A stretch of DNA of 36,441 bases from Asaia bogorensis (lineage in GTDB: Bacteria; Pseudomonadota; Alphaproteobacteria; Acetobacterales; Acetobacteraceae). Location: NCBI GenBank assembly GCA_945897825.1, contig CAMDGX010000044.1, forward strand, positions 1 to 36,441, read 5' to 3'. Position numbers and translations under genes: made by a program. Positions within the stretch are counted from its first letter, which is position 1; every line of letters starts with the position of its first letter. Positions 25,830 through 35,500 of this stretch are shown here, in pieces. Under the pieces are notes generated by a model. That model was not told where the DNA came from. It did no database searches and saw only the letters and a list, made by a program, of their open reading frames with translations.

Positions 25830-26879
25830 ATGGTGACGCGGCATGCAGGTTTTCCACTCCCCGACGCAACGTCACCACCCGTGAAGAACTTCATGCGGCA
25901 TGGTCGGTTCGTGCAGGGGCGCGACACGCCGGCGCGTGCCGACAACGTTCTTGCTGCCCTTGCCGCCGACGGGCACGTCGCCGGCGAGGCGTCCTGGCAT
26001 GGCATGGCTCCCATCGCCGCTGTCCACACGCCGGAATACCTCCGCTTCCTTGAGACCGCCTGGACCGAGTGGCGCAAGATCCCTAGCGCGTCGGAAGAGG
26101 TATTCCCCTACGTCTTCCCCGTCCGCGGCATGATGAACGGCTATCCTCGGTCGGTGATCGGCCAAGCCGGCTACCACATGCACGACCTCTGGGTACCGAT
26201 CGGAGAACATACATTCCGGGTGGCCGTGGCCTCGGCAAACCTAGCGGTCGAGGCGGCCGCGCGGGTGGTGGGCGGGGAGCGCGTGGCCTATGCACTGTGC
26301 CGCCCCTCCGGCCACCACGCCTACACCGACATGGGCGGCGGCCAGTGCTTCCTCAACAACGCCGCGATCGCCGCGACGTATCTGCGCCGCAAGGTTGGTC
26401 GCGTGGCCCTGATCGATTTCGACGTCCACCACGGCAACGGCACCCAGGGTATCTTCTACGCCCGCAACGACGTGCTGTTCGTCTCCGTCCACCGAGACCC
26501 GATCGACTACCACCCGTTCTTCGTCGGCTACGCCAACGAGCGCGGCGAGGGCGCAGGCCAGGGTTACAACCTCAACCTGCCGCTGCCCGCCCATTCCAGC
26601 GACCCGGTCGTGCTCGACGCGATCGAGGAAGCCTGCGCCCGCATCGCCGCCTATGGCCCGGATGCCCTTGTGGTCTCACTCGGTGTCGATGGCCACGAGG
26701 ACGACCCCACTGACGGGCTGACGATCAGCTACGAGGGCTTCCGCCGCATCGGCGCCCGCCTGCGCGCCCTCGGCCTGCCTACCGTGCTGGTGCAGGAAGG
26801 CGGCTACAACGTGGACACGATTGGCCGCTGCGTCGCCAGCGCGGTAGCTGGATTCGACGGAAGGGAGAGCCTGCAATGA
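25830..26879 (+). CDS. Acetylpolyamine amidohydrolase / class II histone-deacetylase-like
   Basis: Zn-dependent arginase/deacetylase-fold enzyme; the closest match is acetylpolyamine amidohydrolase, which removes acetyl from polyamines. 349 residues, typical. Active site seen: tandem His H162-H163 (SGHHAYTD), zinc ligands D198 and H200 (DFDVHHGNGTQ), D287 (SLGVDGHEDDP) and the catalytic Tyr 326 (QEGGYN). Residue spacing agrees with the known enzyme as I recall it. The PYVFPVRG segment corresponds to the dimer loop that restricts the channel. The ATG at 25830 has GAGGAAA some 13 nt upstream, rather far. Its TGA overlaps the next start by 4 bp, so it is coupled with the aminotransferase. Confidence 0.87.
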   Translation: MVTRHAGFPLPDATSPPVKNFMRHGRFVQGRDTPARADNVLAALAADGHVAGEASWHGMAPIAAVHTPEYLRFLETAWTEWRKIPSASEEVFPYVFPVRGMMNGYPRSVIGQAGYHMHDLWVPIGEHTFRVAVASANLAVEAAARVVGGERVAYALCRPSGHHAYTDMGGGQCFLNNAAIAATYLRRKVGRVALIDFDVHHGNGTQGIFYARNDVLFVSVHRDPIDYHPFFVGYANERGEGAGQGYNLNLPLPAHSSDPVVLDAIEEACARIAAYGPDALVVSLGVDGHEDDPTDGLTISYEGFRRIGARLRALGLPTVLVQEGGYNVDTIGRCVASAVAGFDGRESLQ

Positions 26880-27826
26880 GCGACGCACGCATCGACTACG
26901 AGGCCGTCCGCGAAGCCGAGCGCGCCGCAGTGCAGGGCTACGCCTACGTTGATGGCCGCTACATGCCACTGGCCGATGCCACGATCCCGCTCGTGGAACG
27001 GGGCTTCCTGCGTTCGGATGTCACTTACGATGCGATCCATGTCTGGCAGGGGAGCATCTTCCGCCTCCAAGACCACATCGCCCGTTTCCGCGCCTCCATT
27101 GCGGCCCTTAAGATGAGCCTACCGCACACCGACGAGGAGATCGCCGACATCCTCGCCGAGTGCACCCGACGCCAGGGCCTGCGCGACGCCTTTCTGATGC
27201 TCATCTGTACCCGTGGCATGCCCCATCCCGGCTCGCGCGATCCGCGCATGAGCCGCAACCGCCTCTATGCCTACGCCACCCCTTTCGTGCGCATCGCCAG
27301 CGAGCAGGCGCAGAAGGACGGGTTGAAGATGATTCTCGCCACGACCCAACGCATCCCGTCGGCTGCCCTGGACCAGCGGATCAAGAACTTCCACTGGCTC
27401 GACCTCACCATGAGCCTGTTCGAGGCCTACGACCGCGGCGCCGAGGTCACCGTCCTGCCAACCGCCGATGGAGCGATCACCGAGGGGCCGGGCTTCAACG
27501 TCTTCGTCGTGAAGAACGGCGTGCTGGCCACGCCGCACCACGGCATGTTCGAGGGCATCACTCGCCGCACCGTCACCGAGATCGCCGCCGACCTGCAGGT
27601 GAAGTGCGAGATTCGCCGCGTCTGCGCCGAGGAAATGGCCGAGGCCGACGAAATCTTCATCAGCTCCACCGCCGGCGGCATTGCGTCCGTTACGGTATTC
27701 GATGGCAAGAAAGTCGGCACCGGAAAGCCTGGCGCTCTCACCACCCGCTTCACCGAAATCTATTGGCAGCGCCACGAAGATCCTGCGCTGGCCACGCCAG
27801 TAGACTTCGGAACGCACTCCGACTGA
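26876..27826 (+). CDS. Class IV PLP aminotransferase (branched-chain / (R)-amine type)
   Basis: Fold-type IV aminotransferase, 316 residues, translationally coupled (ATGA) to the amidohydrolase. Seen: FLRSDVTYDAIHVWQGSIF with RLQDHIARF near residue 64, the PLP lysine K170 in QRIKNFHWLDL, E203 in GAITEGPGFNVFVV, and PHHGMFEGITRR plus EEMAEADEIFISSTAGGI later. The YDAIHVWQGSIFRLQDH part resembles the (R)-selective amine transaminase branch more than classical IlvE. A role downstream of the amidohydrolase, deaminating the freed amine or an amino acid, is inference. Substrate not readable. Confidence 0.85.
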   Translation: MSDARIDYEAVREAERAAVQGYAYVDGRYMPLADATIPLVERGFLRSDVTYDAIHVWQGSIFRLQDHIARFRASIAALKMSLPHTDEEIADILAECTRRQGLRDAFLMLICTRGMPHPGSRDPRMSRNRLYAYATPFVRIASEQAQKDGLKMILATTQRIPSAALDQRIKNFHWLDLTMSLFEAYDRGAEVTVLPTADGAITEGPGFNVFVVKNGVLATPHHGMFEGITRRTVTEIAADLQVKCEIRRVCAEEMAEADEIFISSTAGGIASVTVFDGKKVGTGKPGALTTRFTEIYWQRHEDPALATPVDFGTHSD

Positions 27827-27992
27827 TTCTACCAGGAGCAAGGAGAGTCTTTCGCCTCTCGTCGCTTCCTGCCAGCTGCTCCCTGCCCTTCCACGTCACG
27901 GTCGCGCTCGCAGGTAGAACCCATGCTGTTCGAAGGAAGGCAGATCAGCATGCCGAAACAAGCTTGGATCGGCACTGCCCTTCCGTAGGTCA

Positions 27993-29164
27993 TCACTTTG
28001 GGCGCAGGCGACCAACCCAGGCCAACGCTGCGCCCGCCACGCTCAGCGCAGCTGCCACCCATCCCATAGTTGACCATGCCTCCGCTGCGACCAGCAAGCC
28101 ACCCAGCAGGGCCGAGGCCATCCACCCGACTGAGGCGCAGGAGATGTTGATCCCGAGCACGGTCGCCCGCACATGTGGCGCAACCCCACCCAGCAGCGCA
28201 AACAGCGGCGGTCGACTTGCCCCGTTGACCAGCATAAAGACACAGGCCACCACCACCGCGGCTGTCAGTCCCCACGTCGGCACGAACAGCGCCAGCGCCG
28301 CAACGCCAGTGCTCAACGCTGCCATTGCGTACAGCATCGGTCTATTGGCGACCCGATCGGTGACATGCCCGCCGAGCAGGTTTCCCAGGAAGTTGCATCC
28401 GGCCACCAGCATCAATGGGACAGGCAGTTGCACCAGTGTCAGCTGATGCGCGAGTGGAGGTACGTGGCGAAATAGGTCGCCAGCATGCCGAAGCAGATTC
28501 GCTCGGTGATGCTCGCCCCGAGCAATGCGAGGACGTGCGGCACAAGTGCTGCGCGGACGCTGGCACGGGCCAGTCCGGCGGATCCCGATCGGCCGCCGCC
28601 CTGCACCAGCACGGCGGTCGCTCCAGCGACCAGGGCCGTGCAGCCGCCAATCACCAGGCTCACCCCTCGCCAGCCGATGAAGGCACCGAGCCAACTCGCC
28701 ATTGGAACGCCCACCAGCAGCGCCAGCGACTGTCCGCCGATAAGCCAGCCCATTGCCTGGCCGCGCTGGCCGTCGGCCACCCGATCGCCGACTTCGCCGT
28801 AGATGCTGCCCATGAAGATGCCGCTCGCCAACCCACCGACAACCGCGGCCAGCAACACCTGCCAATATGCTCCTGCCGCCGCGGAACCGCCCATCATCGC
28901 TGCCATGACAAACAGCGCCCCCACAAGCAGGCCGCGCCGACCCAGGCGCTCCGCCAACGGTCCGGTGAAGAAGGACGACACACCTACAGCAACCGACGAA
29001 CCGGCCAGCATGTGCGACAGAACGACAATGTCCACGTCGAGGTCGCCTGCCATCTGCAACAGGAACGGTGCTCTGCCCGTGCCGATGGATCCGGACATGA
29101 ACATCCCGGCGCCACCAACCGCCAGCAGGCCCAGTGGCAGCGCGGAAGCGTTGGATTTGGTCAC
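27993..29164 (-). pseudogene. MFS transporter broken by one frameshift near 28450
   Basis: Two overlapping minus-strand frames together make one typical 12-helix MFS protein. The first frame (GTG 29164 to a TGA at 28439) gives 241 residues ending ...FATYLHSRIS. The second (read from about 28460 down to 27993) continues with HQLTLVQLPVPLMLVAGCNFLGN. Loop motif TGPLAERLGRRGLL fits MFS helices 2-3. Restoring one base between 28444 and 28460 would join them. It is convergent with the aminotransferase gene. Either a real inactivation or an assembly/sequencing error; the rest is well preserved, so the event is recent or artefactual. Confidence 0.8.
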
Positions 29165-29539
29165 TTCGCGGTTCTCATACAGTCACCCTTGCACGCCGCC
29201 TTTGCGTCGGCCAAATCGCTGAGGAGGGTTGTTGCGCTGGTTCGAACTTCCCGAACTGCCGAAGTAAGCGCCTGTCATGGCCGCGACGGCGAAGCCCACC
29301 GATGTTTGCCATTACTCGGACCAGGGCTACCCACACACATCCGTGGCATTCAGAGTCCAACGCAGGAAGGGACTTACCCTCTTCCATTAGCTCGGCTGGC
29401 GTTGCCTCCGACTACGCCTGGGCCGCGAACGAAGAAATCCTACCCGCCAAGCACGGAAGTGTTGTGACTTCGATCACAATCGAAACCCTTCTGCGTGCCG
29501 ATTGCCGCAGGGATCGGATGTCATTGGGATCCGCAGAAA
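29165..29539. other. 375-bp stretch without a supported gene
   Basis: Lies between the start of the broken MFS gene and the 3' end of the giant secreted protein gene. Only short unconvincing frames are present (e.g. 70 codons at 29175-29387 on the minus strand, Arg-rich with no motif). The one notable item is a TGTGA-N6-TCACA palindrome at 29463. No clear terminator hairpin with a T-run is seen after the giant gene. Confidence 0.6.
29463..29478. promoter_or_regulatory. CRP-like palindrome TGTGA-N6-TCACA
   Basis: TGTGA-cttcga-TCACA matches the CRP/cAMP-receptor core on both arms. It sits about 300 bp upstream of the broken MFS gene and 60 bp beyond the giant gene's stop, an odd place for either. 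It could belong to a promoter for the MFS gene, or be chance. Binding by a CRP-family protein in this organism is inference. Confidence 0.3.
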
Positions 29540-32500
29540 TCAATTGAAGTACAGAACGCCAATACCGCTTACCTCGAATGCTCGGCCGGCCGGCAAGTCG
29601 GCCAGTGCCACCCCAGTCCATGTAATGGCCGTCTCGACCAGGCCGTTGCCATCGATGTCCGCGAACATGGTGGCGCCGAGGTAGCCCGGCAGCCCGTCGC
29701 TTTCGGACCAGGCGGCCTTGCTGACCCCGTCGCGCCACCCCCACAGCGTCAATGCCTCGCCGGGTTGCCAGTCGGTGATGCAGGACCACACCGGAACCAG
29801 ATCGCGCCCGTCGATGAAGAACGTGTCGCGGCCCTCTCCGCCGGTGAGGAAGTTGTTCCCGCCGCCGCCATCGACCACGTCGTCTCCCGAACCCATGCTG
29901 GCTGCATCGTTGCCCGCGCCCAGGTTGGCGAAATCGTTGCGCGACGTGCCTTGGAGAACGTCGCTGCCATTGGTCGCGGGCAGGATGTAGTCGAGCGCGT
30001 TCGGTCCGACATAGCGCAGGGGCAACCCGAACTTCAGCGTGCCATCATCCAGGTTCTGGTAGAGTTCCTCGGTCGCCGGCTTGCCGCGCAGCGATTCCAC
30101 GGTGATCGGGGCAAAATCGCCGAACTTCAGCAACTCGACGTTGCGCAGTTCATCGCGGCCGTCGGGCCCCTCCACCCGGACGATGTTGCCCACAATCCCG
30201 ATCTGGTACTGGTCGCGCGGCTGGCTGAACACCACCGTGTCGTTGCCGGCGCCGAGATCGAGGGATTCGTCGCCCGGCGCGCTGGCCACGACGTCATCCT
30301 CGGCGGGATTGTCCTCGTCGATGATCGTGGCCGTGGCCCTGGCCAGGACGATATCGGCCGGATCGCTGGCGCTGCGCTGCACGATGAGGCCGAATGTCTC
30401 GGAACTCTCCGCGACGGCATCGTTCAGGATGGATACATTGATCGTCAGCGCCGACTGCCCGGGCGCGAAGGCGAAGGGCTGGCCGGTCAGGGCGGCATAG
30501 TCGCTGCTGTTGGTCGCCCCTTCCGTCTCGGTCGTGCTGACGAAGACCGTCTCGGCCGGCAATGCACCGGTGCGGGTGAGGGTGAAGCTGGCCGTGACAC
30601 CGCTCTCGCCCACCGACTGGGTGGCGGGGGAGATGCCGTAGAGCGTCAGCACCCCGTCGCCAAGCTGGGCGACATTGGTGAGCGATGCCGCAGCAGCGCC
30701 CTGCGCACCACCCAGCGACTGGTCGCCCCAGCTCACCACGCTGCCGTCCTGGCGGAGCGCCGAGAAGGCCTGGCTGGTGCCGATGATCTGCACCGCGTCG
30801 ACCGTGCCGTCGAGCTGACTCTTCACATCCGCGCTGTTGCCGCCGCCGAGGAAGCCGCCCCAGGTGACGACGGAGCCATCGGCCCGCAGCGCCGCGAAGG
30901 CCTGGTCGGTGGCCGTCAGGCGGACGACATCGGTCAGGCTCGCCGCCGCATCGCCCTGCTCGCCGCCGAATGGGCCATGCCCCCAGGACACCACCGTGCC
31001 GTCGGCGCGCAACGCCGCGAACGCCGAGCTGGTGGCGGCCAGGCTGATCACATCCACCGTGCCGTCCAGCGCCGCCGCAACGGCAGCGGTGGAACCGCCC
31101 GACGCCGCGTTGCCCCACGCCACCACCGATCCGTCGGCCCGTCGGGCCGCGAAGGCCTGGTCGGTCGCGGCGAGCCCTACGACGTCGGTAGTGCCGTCAA
31201 GCTGCGCCGCGGCCGCCGCGCTGTTGCCGCCACCCTCGTTCGCCCCCCATGTCACCACCGACCCGTTGGCGCGGATCGCGGCGAAGGCGGAGGTGGTCGC
31301 CGCCAGGCCGATCACATCGACTGTGCCGTCGAGCGACGCGGCGACCGCCTTGCTGTCCCCGCCATCGCCGGCATTGCCCCAGGTGACCACCGAGCCATCC
31401 TGCCGCAGCGCCGCGAAGGCGGAGCCGGAGCCCGCCAGCCCCACCACCGGCACCGCGCCCGATAGCTGCGCCGCCACCGCGGCACTGTCGCCGCCGAACG
31501 CCTCGAAGCCCCAGGTCACCACCGAACCGTCCTGCCGCAAGGCGGCGAAGGCCGACATGGTGGAGGCGATGGTGGCGACATCGACCTTGCCGTCGAGTGC
31601 GCCGGCGACCCCAGTGCTGCTGCCGCCATTGCTCTTGTCGCCCCAGGTGACGACGCTGCCATCGGCGCGCAGCGCGGCGAAGGCGGTGCTGGTGGAGAAC
31701 ACGCCGGTCACGTCCACCGTGCCGTCGAGCGACGCGGCCACCGCGGCGCTGTTCCCGCCCAGGCTGGCGTTGCCCCAGCTCACCACCGCGCCATCCTCGC
31801 GCAGGGCGGCGAATGCGAAGGTGTTGGAGAACACCTCGACCACGTTGGTCAGCTGCGTCGCCACCGCCGTGCTGTCGCCGCCGTTGTCCTTCTGGCCCCA
31901 CGTCACCACCGTGCCATCCGTCTTGATGGCGGCAAAGGCGAAGTCGTTGGCGAAGGCACCCGCCGAATGGCCGCGGAAGGAGGCGGTCGTGATGTCGGCG
32001 GCCGTCAGCACGCCGCCCACCTCGCCCGGCGGCGCGGGCGGCGGCATCGCAGACAGTGCGATCGGCGGGGGGGCGCCGCCGGGGCGGTCGATAAGGTACG
32101 CGGTCCCGGTGGTCGCCGCGTTATCGAGCAGCGCGTTGTCGATGCTGGTGAACAGGCCGAGCCCGAAGAACTCCGCACCCTCGGCGAAGCCGTCGTCGAA
32201 GGTCGCGACCGTGACGGTGCGCGTGGTCTGGTCGGCCTCGAACCGGATCCCGTCCCAGTACACGCCCGCGAAGTCGTATTCCGCCCAGGCGGTCGCATCC
32301 CGCGTGGCGACATACACCAGCGATTGCGCCCCGGTCCCGCTGCGCGTGATGGTGAAGGTGATGTCGCCGCCTTCGATCCCCGGCGCGGCCTGGCTGGTGT
32401 TGCTGGCGATGGTGTAGCTGAAGTCCGGACCGGTTCCCGCATCGGTGATATGCCCGGCCGCAAAGGTTGCCCAGTTGCCGGTCAGCAGGTCGGCGTAACT

Positions 32501-35500
32501 GGTGTAGAGGTCGAGCCAGAAGGACTCGTCGGTCTCCGGGAACCCATCCAGATAGGTGGCGACGGTGACCGTCTTCTCCGTCTCGCCCACCGCGAAGGTT
32601 ACCGGCAAGCCTGCCAGGTTCGAGAAGTCATAGCCGCCCCAGGCCGACGAATCCGACGTGGCGACATAAACGGTCGATTCTGCACCGGCGCCGCTGCGCG
32701 TGATGGTGAAGGTGACGTTGCCGGACTCGGCCACCGGCGCGTCAGGACTGGTGCTGCTCGCAACCGTATACTCGAACGATGTGGACTTCACATCGCGGAT
32801 GTGCCCGCCGGCATAGTCGGCCCAGTCGCCGGACAGCACATCGGCATAGCTGGTGTAGAGGTCGAGCCAGAACCGCTCGTCGCTTTCGATCTCGCTGTCC
32901 TGGAAGGTCGCGACCGTCACGGTCTTGACCGTCTCATCCGCCGCGAACTCCACCGGCAGCGCGGTCAGCCCTTTGTAGTCCACATCTTCCCAGGCGGAGG
33001 ATTCCGACGTGCTGACGTAGACGGTGGAGGCCGACCCGCTGCCGCTGCGCGTGATGGTGAAGGTGACGCTGCCGCCCTCGTCCACCGGGGCATCGTCCGG
33101 CGCGCTGCTCGCGACGGTGTAGCCGAAGCTCGCCGCCGCGACATCGGCGATGTAGCCGCTGGCAAATGTCGCCCAGTCGCCCGACTGGCTGTCTGCATAG
33201 CTGGTGTAGAGGTCGAGCCAGAAATACTCCGTGGCTTCCGCCTGCGTGTCCTGGAAGGTCGGAACGACCACGGTCTTGACCATCTCGTCCGCGCGGAACG
33301 TGACCGCGAGGTCCGTGATGCCCTCGTAGTCCGCGCCGGCCCAGGCGGTGGAATCGCTGGTCGCGACATAGACGGTGGAGGCCGCCCCGGTGCCGCTACG
33401 GGTGATGGTGAACACGATGCTGCCGCCCTCGCCCACCGGGGAGGACGTGGTCGCGTTGCTCGCCACCGAGTAGCTGAACGCGGTGGTCGCCACGTCCTGG
33501 ATATGGCCGCTGGCGAAGGCGGCGTAGTTGCCCGCCTGGCTGTCGGCGTAGCTGGTGTAGAGGTCGAGCCAGAAATACTCGTCGCCCTCGGTCGCCGTGT
33601 CCTCGTAGGTCGCGACCGTCACGGTGCGGACCGTCTCGTCCTCCTTGAACGTCACCGCCAGCGCGTTCAGGTCCTCGAAGTCGCTGCCAGCGAGGGCGGT
33701 GGAATCGGTGGTGCTGACATAGACGGTCGACGCCGCGCCGGTGCCGCTGCGAGTGAGCGTGAAGTTGATGGTGCCGCCCTCGCCCACCGCACTCCCGATG
33801 TCACCGGCGCTGCTCGCCACGCTGTATGTGAAGTTCGCCGCCGCGACATCCTTGATAAATGCCTGGCTGTGGCCGGACTCGCCGCTGTCGGCGATGTTGC
33901 GGTAAAGATTGACCCAGAAATGCTCGCCCCCCTCGGCCACGGAGTCCGTCAGCAGGTTCACCGTGACCGACTTCACCGTCTCGTACTCGGCAAACGCCAC
34001 CGGCAGTTTGTCGAGCGGGGCATAGTCTGCCGCGCCGGCGGTGCCGGGAACCGTGCTGAGATACACCGTGGACGCGCTGCCGCTGCCGTTGCGCGTCACG
34101 GTGAACACCACCTCGCCCCCCTCACCGGCCGGCAGGCTCTCCGGGCTGTTGTTGGCGATGGTGTAGTTGTATTCGAGTGTCGGGTTGTCCTTCATGAACC
34201 CGATGCCGCTGGTGGCATAGAAGCCGTCATTCGGCCGCAGATACAGATCGAGCAGGAAATACTCGGGCGTCTCCAGCCACCAATCCTGGTTGGTCGGCAC
34301 CGTGACGGTCGCCACTGTCTGGTACGGCGCGAAGGTGATCGCCCGCGCCTCGAACCCCACGAAATCCGCGGCGCCCGCCGAGGCGGTGCGCGTGGAGAGA
34401 TGCACGGTGGATTCCGTGCCGCTGCCGCTGCGCCAGATCGAGAAGGTGACCGCCCCGCCCTCGGTCACCGCATCCGCAGCACTGCCGGCCGAGGACTGGA
34501 TGGTGTAGCCGTAGCTCGGCAGCGCCGCGTCCTTCACATACCCGGCCGCGCTGGCCGCGGCCGTGATGGAATCCGGCGCTTCGTGCACTTCCAGCGTGAA
34601 GCTCTCCACCTCCTCGGTCAGCGAATCCTGCAGCGTCGTGACCGTCACCGTCTTGACGGTCTCGTAGGACGCGAAGGCCAGCGCCACCTTGTCGAGCGAC
34701 GTGATGTCCGCATTGCCCGCCGTGCCCGGGGCGGTCGAAAGATACACCGTGGACGCGCTTCCGCTGCCGCTGCGGGTTACGGTGAACGTAACCTGCCCAC
34801 CCTCCACCACCGCCGCCGCGGCGCTCCCAGCGCTGGAGGCGACGGAATAGGTGAAGGCCTGGCTCGCCTTGTCCGCCACATGCGCCACCGCATTGGCGAC
34901 ACTCGCGGTCGCCGCGACCGACTCGTACACATCCAGCCGGAAGGTCTCGGTCGCCTCGGCCAGGTTGTCGGTGAAGGTGGCGACCGGCAGGGTCACCGTC
35001 GTCTCATAGGCCGCGAAGTTGACCGCGACCTTGTCCAGCGCCTTGAAGTCGCCCGCCCCCGCGGTGATCCCGGCGGTCGCGACATAGACGGTGGAGGCCA
35101 CCCCGGTGCCGCTGCGGGTGAGCGTGAACAGCACCTCCCCGCCCTCGGTCACCGGCGCCCCGGCCGTCGCCGCGGTCGCGACCGTATAGCCGAATGTCGG
35201 CGCGGCGGCGGCCGGGTCCGAGATCGCGACGATGCCCTTGACGTTGGCGTTCCAGAACTCGCCAATCGTCATCTTGAACTCGGCGTTGTAGCCGCTGCCC
35301 GCCCCGCCCCACGGGTTGCGGATGACAAACGTGTCGGTCGCCGCCTCGTAGCCGAGGATCATGAAGGCGTGGCCGGAGACCAGGTTGCGCTGGCCGTTGC
35401 CTGCATCGGTGGTCTGGCCGAAGGAGCCGAGCCAGCCGATGGCGCCATTGTTCAGCGCATCGACGATCGTCTGCTTGTAGGTGGCCGGGTTGGTGGAAAC

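Noticed and set aside
29175-29387. 70-codon minus-strand frame in the gene-free gap
   Set aside because: Arg-rich, no ribosome-binding site or motif.
30656-35203. CRISPR or minisatellite interpretation of the long repeats
   Set aside because: The repeats are in frame and encode Calx-beta and RCC1-like protein units of 41-118 residues.
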